Of a stretch of DNA of 64,000 nt, positions 58,287-64,000 are shown one piece after another. Each line of letters starts with the position of its first letter. Positions within the stretch are counted from its first letter, which is position 1. The notes below the pieces were generated by a model. It searched no databases. It saw only the letters and a program-made list of their open reading frames with translations, and was not told the DNA's origin. Made by a program: the position numbers and the translations under genes. The DNA is taken from NCBI GenBank assembly GCA_020637775.1, contig JACKJV010000014.1, forward strand, positions 20,550 through 84,549, given 5' to 3'. Source of the stretch: Brucellaceae bacterium (GTDB lineage Bacteria > Pseudomonadota > Alphaproteobacteria > Rhizobiales > Rhizobiaceae).

Positions 58287-59772
58287 ATGAAAAACCCGAA
58301 GATCCTGGTGGTCGAAGACAGCACGGCGCTTGCGGAAACCTATCGCGGTTTCCTGCGTCCGGTTTGCGGCCAATGCGACCTGGCCGGCACGGGCGAAGAC
58401 GCCCTGGCGAAGATCTGCGAAACCGAATATGACTGCATCGTCCTTGACGTGAACCTGCCGGACATGAGCGGAATCGACATCATGGCCCGGCTGCAGGAGC
58501 GCGGCATAACCACCTCGGTCGTGGTCATCACGGCCAATGCCTCGATCAGCATCGCCGTGGATGTGATGCGTCTGGGCGCCTACGATTTCCTCGTCAAGCC
58601 CTTCAATGGCGAGCGCCTGTGCAAGACGGTCGGCAATGCGATCGATGCCCGGCGCGCGGACAAGCCTGCGGACAAGGCACCGGCCAGAGCCGCTGAAAGC
58701 GCGCCGGCACCGGCAAGCGACGATTGCGGCGAGGATGCCGGACTGGCCGGCTTCATCGGCCGGTCGCGCGCCATGCAGGGCGTCTACCGCATCCTGCAGC
58801 GGGCCGCGCCATCGAATGCCACCGTCTTCGTCACGGGTGAAAGCGGAACGGGCAAGGAGGTCTGCGCCGAAGCGCTGCACCGGCTGTCCGGCCGCGCCAA
58901 GGGGCCGTTCGTGACCATCAATGCAGCCGCTATTCCGAAGGATCTGCTGGAAAGCGAGATTTTCGGCCACGTCAAGGGTGCGTTCTCCGGTGCCACGGGC
59001 GACCGGCGCGGCGCTCTCGGCCGATGGCGGCACATTGTTCCTGGACGAAATCTGCGAGATGGACCTTGGCCTCCAGTCCAAGCTGCTGCGTTTCCTGCAA
59101 AGCAGGCAGGTTCAGCGGCTCGGCGAGGACAGGGTGCGCGTCAGCGACGTGCGCATCGTCTGCGCGACCAACCGCAACCCGGTGGAGGAGGTGAAGGCCG
59201 GCCGTTTCCGGGAGGATCTGTTCTACCGGCTGCACGTCATTCCGGTGGAATTGCCACCGCTTCGTGCCCGCGGCGAAGACATCGTGGAGATTGCACGATC
59301 CTTCCTGCTGCGTTTTGCGGAAGAGGACGGCAAGGATTTCAAGGATTTTTCGCCCGATGCCGCGGCCTTCCTGCTGTCCTATGACTGGCCGGGCAATGTG
59401 CGCCAGCTTCAGAACGTCATCCGCTCCGTCGTCGTGCTCAATGACGGTGAGACGGTGACTGCCGACATGCTGCCGCTGGACATGCTGGGAAGCGCCCGGC
59501 ACAGCGGCGGCGAGGACGGGCCGGCGGCGCCTGAACTGACACGTCCGCTAGCCGAGATCCTGGCAAGGGCGCGGCTGATGCCCGGTGAGGGGGCGTCCGG
59601 AGAGATCAGGCCCCTCGACGATGTCATCCGCGCCACGATCGAGGGCGCCATCGAGGCGTGCAACGGTTCGATCCCGCGTGCCGCGGCGGCGCTGGATGTC
59701 AGTCCCTCGACAATCTATCGCAGGATGGAGAACTGGCGGGCGGATGAAGGCGACACGAAGGCGGCCGGCTGA
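58287..59772 (+). pseudogene. LuxO-like sigma-54 response regulator, frameshifted
   Basis: The first frame (from ATG 58287) gives a receiver domain (Asp in CIVLDVNLPDMSG, Lys in FLVKPFN), Walker A GESGTGKE and the sigma-54 contact loop GAFSGA. At 59010-59019 the reading frame moves by +1: frame one reads GDRRGAL then nonsense to a stop at 59384, while the second frame gives ADGGTLFLDEICEMDLGLQSK, the rest of the AAA domain and a Fis-type helix-turn-helix (GSIPRAAAALDVSPSTIYRR). Compared with LuxO-type proteins about five bases are missing. Either the gene is inactivated or the sequence has an error. It follows the hybrid kinase by 94 bp. Confidence 0.88.
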
Positions 59773-59802
59773 CGGTCTGTTGCCCGTCTTCTCCGGGTCC
59801 CG

Positions 59803-61230
59803 TCAATTGCAATAGCGCGAGACGACCGGCGCCTCGCAAACCGCTTCGAATTCGTGCTGCCGGCGCAGCCGCGTATCCAGTATTTCGGCAGCCGCGGCCA
59901 GTCCGGCGCCCGCCACCAGGCCGGCGACGATGCCGACAACGAGAAACAGGATGCGGCCCGGCGTGACAGGCACGACCGGGTCCACCGGCGCGTCGATGAC
60001 CTTGATGCGCTCGGGTGCCTCGAACTTGCCGAGGGCACCGGTGATCTGGGCATTGTCAAAGCGCTTGGAGATGGAGTCGTGGCTTTCCTGAGCCATGCGG
60101 ATCTCTTCCTCGAGCCGCTTCTGTTCCTGCATGACCGGACCGGTCTCCGCGATGGCGGTATGGATGCTGTCGATCTCGGCCTCGATGGCTGACGTCTCCT
60201 CCTTCAGGCGCAGGTATTCGGCATTGCTTTCCTGCAGGCGGGTCATCTGCGAGACCAGAAGCGGAGGCGTCTTGCCGTCTTCCTGGGTGAGCGAACCGGC
60301 GGCGAGGTTCCAGAGCCGGTCTATGTCGGCGCTTTTCATCGCCTCGGCATCCTTGAGCAGCGCTTCGCGTTCGTCTTCCAGGCGGTCCAGCGTTCGCAAT
60401 TCGGCCTGGACGGCGGAATGCTCGTCCGTGTAGCGCGTCTTGAGTTCGCCAAGACGGCGGCGGGTCTTCAGAATGTCGTCCTCGATACGGCCGATGACCG
60501 GATTGGTCCCGATCAGGCGCTGGCGCACATCGCCCAGTTCCGCTTCGGCCGCCTTCAGTTTCATGCGGTTCTCGGAAAATTTCTGTTCAAGGCCGGCCAG
60601 CCGGGTGACAAGGCTGCTCTCCAGGGTTGGCAAGCGGTTGCGATTGCGCCGTTTGAACGCGGCATAGGCTTCCTGGGCTTCCGAGAGGCGCCGGGCGCGC
60701 GCTTCCAGTTCCTGGCTGAGAAAGACCTGGCTGTCGCGGATGGAACTGCGCTCGGGCGCCAGCAGCTTGTCGACAAAGTGATGCGACAGGGCGCGCAGCG
60801 TGTCCGCCATGCCGGTGGGCACGCTGCCGCGGATCGAAAAGGCAACAAGGTCATTGCCCATGAGGTCGACAGATATGGCGCCGGACAGGTTGCGGACCGC
60901 GTTGGCGCGCTCGGTCAGTGTCGACTGCGCCGAGATGTGCCCGGTATCTTCCAGCACTGCTTCGAGAATGTGGGCGGAGTGAACCAGGGTCTTGAGGGCG
61001 GGCATGCGCTCCTTGAGGTTCGGCCCCACGGCGAGATCGGTCAGGAAGGGATTGAGCTTTGCCGTCTCCTGGACGAGGATCGTCGAGCGGGCGACATAGG
61101 TCTTGGGCGCGAGACCGCCGGCCATGTAGGCGACAGGTGGCAGGGCGAGCACTGGCACGACGATCAGGTAGCGGCGGCGCCATGCGATGTCGAAGACCTG
61201 CAAGAGAAGACTGGGAATATCCCGGACCAT
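59803..61230 (-). CDS. GumC/Wzz-type polysaccharide chain-length/export protein
   Basis: 475 residues with a membrane span near residues 20-38, a large periplasmic coiled-coil part (about 150-390, for example SQELEARARRLSEAQEAYAAFKRR and RRLGELKTRYTDEHSAVQAEL), and a second span near residues 430-452 (ILFLVVGIVAGLVAGAGLAAAA) preceded by the proline-rich PVDPVVPVTPGR. This is a polysaccharide co-polymerase without a fused kinase domain. Its start shares one base with the stop of the lipoprotein gene (TGATG). It is convergent with the LuxO-like gene. Confidence 0.9.
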   Translation of the reverse strand: MVRDIPSLLLQVFDIAWRRRYLIVVPVLALPPVAYMAGGLAPKTYVARSTILVQETAKLNPFLTDLAVGPNLKERMPALKTLVHSAHILEAVLEDTGHISAQSTLTERANAVRNLSGAISVDLMGNDLVAFSIRGSVPTGMADTLRALSHHFVDKLLAPERSSIRDSQVFLSQELEARARRLSEAQEAYAAFKRRNRNRLPTLESSLVTRLAGLEQKFSENRMKLKAAEAELGDVRQRLIGTNPVIGRIEDDILKTRRRLGELKTRYTDEHSAVQAELRTLDRLEDEREALLKDAEAMKSADIDRLWNLAAGSLTQEDGKTPPLLVSQMTRLQESNAEYLRLKEETSAIEAEIDSIHTAIAETGPVMQEQKRLEEEIRMAQESHDSISKRFDNAQITGALGKFEAPERIKVIDAPVDPVVPVTPGRILFLVVGIVAGLVAGAGLAAAAEILDTRLRRQHEFEAVCEAPVVSRYCN

Positions 61231-62024
61231 CAGCCGGCGGCTCCCGCAAAGGGTTCGTATTCGACACGCATGGCGCCTGCACTCATGGACGGGTCATAGC
61301 CCATGCCCGGTTCTCCGCCTGTCACGGACGCCACGACGCGGGCAATCTGCTGGGCGCGCGCAAGCACCTCATAGCCCTCTCCGGCGATCCGGCCGACAAC
61401 GATGCGGCGGACAACGCGCCCGCCAAGCTTCCTGAGCCGCAATTGCATGACCGTTTCGGCGGGCAGTTGCGTCGTCGCGCTTTCCAGTTGGAACTCGATC
61501 ACGTCGGCGGGCTTGGGGCCGGTGCCCACGGCGGCGGTCGTGATCGTCGTGTCCGCTCCGGCAGGCGCGGGAGGCGTGCTTGCGCGGGCCTTGGCAAGCG
61601 CGGCATTCCATGTTGCCTCGGGCGTCAAATCCTGAGCAGCGGGTGACGGGCTTTCCGTCTGGCTCGACGGTTGCGCCATGGCGCGAACCGCCTGCAATTG
61701 CCGCGCCTGGTTGAACAGCGCGACCGCATTACCCTTGCCGGTTGACGGCACCCCTTCGGGACGGTCGGCGGCAAGGCGCGCCACCTGGCGGCGGTACTCC
61801 ATCTCGACGGCGGAGAGGGCCGGCGCCGTTTCGCGCTCTCCGGTCGCGGCGTCCATGTTTGCCTCCGGTTCCGTTGCCTCCGGCACGGATTGCCGCGCAG
61901 CGTCGGCGGCCAGGGCCAATTGCACCTCCTGCGGCAGCATGGCCGTCGCGTTTTGCGAAACACAACCTGAAAGCGCTGTTGCGGAAAGCAAAGCCATGGC
62001 GGGAATAAGCGTTCTGAGCCTCAT
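61230..62024 (-). CDS. Hypothetical lipoprotein of the polysaccharide cluster
   Basis: 264 residues from the ATG at 62024, with GGAGAC before it. A lipobox (TALSGC, Cys near 20) follows the leader MRLRTLIPAMALLSATALSG. The middle is Ala/Pro/Thr-rich and probably disordered. The C-terminal 100 residues (ADVIEFQLESATTQLPAETVMQLRLRKLGGRVVRRIVVGRIAGEG, MRVEYEPFAG) form a small alpha/beta domain. I do not recognise a family. Coupling to the GumC-like gene suggests an envelope role in polysaccharide export. Confidence 0.8.
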   Translation of the reverse strand: MRLRTLIPAMALLSATALSGCVSQNATAMLPQEVQLALAADAARQSVPEATEPEANMDAATGERETAPALSAVEMEYRRQVARLAADRPEGVPSTGKGNAVALFNQARQLQAVRAMAQPSSQTESPSPAAQDLTPEATWNAALAKARASTPPAPAGADTTITTAAVGTGPKPADVIEFQLESATTQLPAETVMQLRLRKLGGRVVRRIVVGRIAGEGYEVLARAQQIARVVASVTGGEPGMGYDPSMSAGAMRVEYEPFAGAAG

Positions 62025-62088
62025 CTCGGACGTCTCCTGACTGGATTTGACCGATGCGTTCCAAGAACCATGCCAGAGGCCTGGTGCC

Positions 62089-63222
62089 TCACAGCGCGTC
62101 GATGAGCTGGGCCAGGAAGGCGGCGCGGGCATCCCAGCTTTCACCCTTCAGGCGCGGGGCGAATTCGCGGGCGCGCTGGCCACCGGCTTCGGCGCGCAGG
62201 ATGGCACTGGCCAGGGTTTCGCCGCCGGCCGGGGTTTCCACCGGCGCTGCGATGGCGTCGATGGCAGGGAATTTCCAGGTCGCTGCCACCGGCCGGCCGG
62301 TGGCGAGATATTCGCGCAGCTTGAGCGGGTTGCACGCGGCGATCTGCCGGTTGCGCCGAAAGGGCAGGAGCGACACGGTCCAATGCTGCGACCATGCCGG
62401 CAAGTCATCATGCGGCAAGGGCGCAAGGCGCCGGACATTGGCCAGACCATCCAGGGCGGAGAGATCCGTTTCCGCGCGGCCGATGAGCACGAAGGTCCAG
62501 TCCGGCAGGCTGCGCGCCGCGGTGGCGATCGCTTCCACATCGATCCAGCCATTGAGCGAACCATAGAAGCCGGCAACCTTGCCGGGCGGCATGTCTGGCG
62601 CTGGTGCAACGGGATTGGCAAAAAGGTCAAAATCCACGCCATGGGGCAGGATCACGGTCTTGGCCGGGTCGAAACGGCGGGCGCTTTCCGGGCTTGCCGC
62701 CAGAACGAGGGCCGCACGCTCAGCCAGTTCCAGTTCCATGGCGAGAACGGGGCCGTGGTCAACGCCGTGCAGGGCCGCGAAATCATCACCGGCATAGTAG
62801 ATCACGGCCCGTTCGCCAAGCGTGCCGAGGAGGGGCAGGGCGGTGGGCAGCGATGTCCAGAGCACCGGCGCTGAAAGTCCCTGTTCGGTCATGGTCGCGC
62901 GCACCTGAGCACCGACCTGGCGCCGGTTGAAGGCGGCTGCCATACGGGAACCCGGCCACGGGATGGCGCGTGGCTCGATCATGGCGGTGAAGGGATGGCC
63001 GGGCCCGGCGGGCGAAATGCTGCGTGTTCGCGACGGTGCAGCCAGCCGCGCGGCCTTGGCGGCAAGACGCTGAAGGTCCGGCCATGACAGGCGCGGACGC
63101 CGCAGACCCAGCGAGTTGACCCACACGGTCTTTCGTTCCGCCGCCAGCCGGGAGACCAGATGCTGGGTCGATGAGGGGTGACGGCCCCAGTCTTCGCCGA
63201 AGACCACCAGATCATGCGGCAT
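62089..63222 (-). CDS. Glycosyltransferase, GT-B fold
   Basis: 377 residues. The N-terminus (DLVVFGEDWGRHPSSTQHLVSRLA) resembles TuaH-like or family 1/4 glycosyltransferases; GFYGSLNGWIDVEAIATAA near residue 215 and PLPHDDLPAWSQHWTVSLLPFR, NPLKLREYLATGRPVAA near residue 325 give the nucleotide-sugar-binding half. It probably adds a sugar in the polysaccharide pathway with the neighbouring GumC-like protein. Its start overlaps the end of the acetyltransferase gene by 11 bp. Confidence 0.87.
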   Translation of the reverse strand: MPHDLVVFGEDWGRHPSSTQHLVSRLAAERKTVWVNSLGLRRPRLSWPDLQRLAAKAARLAAPSRTRSISPAGPGHPFTAMIEPRAIPWPGSRMAAAFNRRQVGAQVRATMTEQGLSAPVLWTSLPTALPLLGTLGERAVIYYAGDDFAALHGVDHGPVLAMELELAERAALVLAASPESARRFDPAKTVILPHGVDFDLFANPVAPAPDMPPGKVAGFYGSLNGWIDVEAIATAARSLPDWTFVLIGRAETDLSALDGLANVRRLAPLPHDDLPAWSQHWTVSLLPFRRNRQIAACNPLKLREYLATGRPVAATWKFPAIDAIAAPVETPAGGETLASAILRAEAGGQRAREFAPRLKGESWDARAAFLAQLIDAL

Positions 63223-63934
63223 GGGCCAGCTTCCCGGCGGGCAGGTGCCGGAGGATACGCGCGGGCGATCCGGCAGCCAGAACGTAGGGCGGGAGGTCGC
63301 CTGTCACGATGCTGCCAGCCCCGACGACGGTGCCCCGGCCGATGGTCACCCCCGCCAGAACCGTCACGCCGGTTGCAAGCCAGACATCGCGTTCCAGCAC
63401 GATGTCGCCGCATTGGTCCGGTGTATCGGGCAGGCCGGCGGCGCGGTCTGCGGCATCCAGCGGATGGCCCGGATAGCCTGCCAGAAAGGCGCGCCCCGCG
63501 ATGCGGACATTGTCGCCAATGACAACCTTTCCGGCGACCGCGATGGTGGTTTGCCAGCCGATGTCGACATTGGACCCGACGACCAGTTTCGGCGGTTCCG
63601 GCGTTCCGGGCCGTCCGGTGATCGTCGTCTGGCCCGAAATGCGGACATCGCGTCCGAAGGCCATGCGCACGGGACCGATCACCAGCGGCATGCCGCCATA
63701 AATGAACAGGCCGGGTGCTTTCGTTGCCAGGCGTGCCTTGAACAGCGGCGTTGTCCAGGCCGCCCGCCAGACAGCCTGCCATGCTGCAAGCGTCATCCGG
63801 CGCGCCTCGTAGAGCGGGCGATGGATGGCGGGCACGACCGGAAGCGAAGCCGAACGGCAGCGCCTGACCGCCGCGCCGACGGTCCGGGCGAGTGGCGAGC
63901 GCCCGGCCTTGGCCCATTCGCGCAGCCCGTTCAT
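63212..63934 (-). CDS. Hexapeptide-repeat (LbH) acetyltransferase
   Basis: 240 residues. The C-terminal two thirds contain left-handed beta-helix repeats (VVGSNVDIGWQTTIAVAGKVVIGDNVRIAGRA; VLERDVWLATGVTVLAGVTIGRGTVVGAGSIVT), the fold of sugar O- or N-acetyltransferases. The N-terminal 60 residues are basic and may contact the membrane. It sits between the glycosyltransferase and the end of a GlmS-like gene, with 4-bp (ATGA) overlap to the latter. Decoration of an exopolysaccharide is likely. Confidence 0.88.
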   Translation of the reverse strand: MNGLREWAKAGRSPLARTVGAAVRRCRSASLPVVPAIHRPLYEARRMTLAAWQAVWRAAWTTPLFKARLATKAPGLFIYGGMPLVIGPVRMAFGRDVRISGQTTITGRPGTPEPPKLVVGSNVDIGWQTTIAVAGKVVIGDNVRIAGRAFLAGYPGHPLDAADRAAGLPDTPDQCGDIVLERDVWLATGVTVLAGVTIGRGTVVGAGSIVTGDLPPYVLAAGSPARILRHLPAGKLAHAA

Positions 63935-64000
63935 TCGACCGTCACCGACTTGGCGAGGTTGCGCGGCCGGTCGACATCCAGTCCGCGCATGGTTGCGGTA
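63931..64000 (-). CDS. GlmS-like aminotransferase, C-terminal end only
   Basis: Only the last 22-23 codons are in the window, reading MRGLDVDRPRNLAKSVTVE then stop. This closely matches the C-terminus of glucosamine-fructose-6-phosphate aminotransferase (GlmS), DVDQPRNLAKSVTVE in E. coli. The rest lies outside the window. Overlap with the acetyltransferase gene suggests it belongs to the polysaccharide operon, so it may be a paralogue rather than the housekeeping gene. Confidence 0.78.
   Translation of the reverse strand, partial: TATMRGLDVDRPRNLAKSVTVE

Noticed and set aside
58287..59772. Programmed +1 frameshift as normal expression of the regulator
   Set aside because: No slippery run or stop at the junction 59010-59019, and family comparison suggests missing codons, so a deletion or sequence error is more likely.
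1..64000. CRISPR arrays, tRNA/rRNA genes, transposases, phage genes
   Set aside because: None found on reading both strands; gene content is ordinary chromosomal.

Overview
The window is a high-GC, densely packed chromosomal segment of an alphaproteobacterium, most likely of the order Hyphomicrobiales (Rhizobiales). The best evidence is the acpXL-fabF2XL-fabF1XL-adhXL-lpxXL block (32202-37083), which makes and attaches the very-long-chain fatty acid of rhizobial-type lipid A. A betaine-type methyltransferase set, an Lrp-controlled short PutA, a Zur/ZnuABC locus and FNR-type boxes fit the same group. I cannot name the genus. No rRNA, tRNA, CRISPR array, insertion sequence or prophage was seen.

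Layout. 1-575: end of an ExoD-like membrane protein. 654-4535: corrinoid methyl-transfer module (DUF1638, corrinoid protein, divergent MttB-family methyltransferase), with a betaine-homocysteine methyltransferase-like gene nearby at 9477-10499. 4742-9452: dienelactone hydrolase-like protein, Fe-S protein, and an ECF sigma factor translationally coupled to a membrane VWA protein. 10585-12969: TPR protein and divergent SH3-domain protein. 12970-13513: a long gene-free stretch with a phased array of three palindromic sites, a sigma-54-like promoter and a strongly folded segment. 13514-14899: omega-aminotransferase. 15309-19626: three-gene M50 protease/HlyD operon. 19966-22050: valine catabolism genes. 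22162-30563: TSUP permease, TerB, dipeptide/oligopeptide ABC transporter with an M20 peptidase, L,D-transpeptidase. 30680-32062: degenerate mannose-1-phosphate guanylyltransferase-like protein. 32202-37083: lipid A VLCFA cluster. 37244-50806: permeases, GabD, PutR/PutA, dehalogenase-like hydrolase, CoA transferase, ferredoxin reductase, Mrp ATPase, MgtC. 50839-54091: znuA divergent from znuCB-zur. 54226-55275: FNR-type cytochrome c peroxidase. 55452-59772: a putative sensory operon (periplasmic molybdopterin-fold protein, hybrid histidine kinase with Hpt, LuxO-like sigma-54 response regulator carrying a frameshift). 59803-64000: polysaccharide cluster (GumC/Wzz-type protein, lipoprotein, glycosyltransferase, acetyltransferase, end of a GlmS-like gene).

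The most interesting point joins two distant places. Upstream of a sigma-54-like promoter at 13115 are three copies of TTGCG-N3-TGCAA or a near variant, centred 40 and 20 bp apart. This closely resembles the LuxO operator described for vibrio qrr small-RNA genes. The transcript predicted from that promoter would be about 150-165 nt and consist of several hairpins. The window also encodes a LuxO-like regulator whose Fis-type recognition helix looks LuxO-like, next to a hybrid kinase carrying its own Hpt domain. Together they suggest an alphaproteobacterial LuxO/Qrr-like phosphorelay and sRNA circuit, with the regulator apparently broken by a small deletion (or a sequence error) in this genome.
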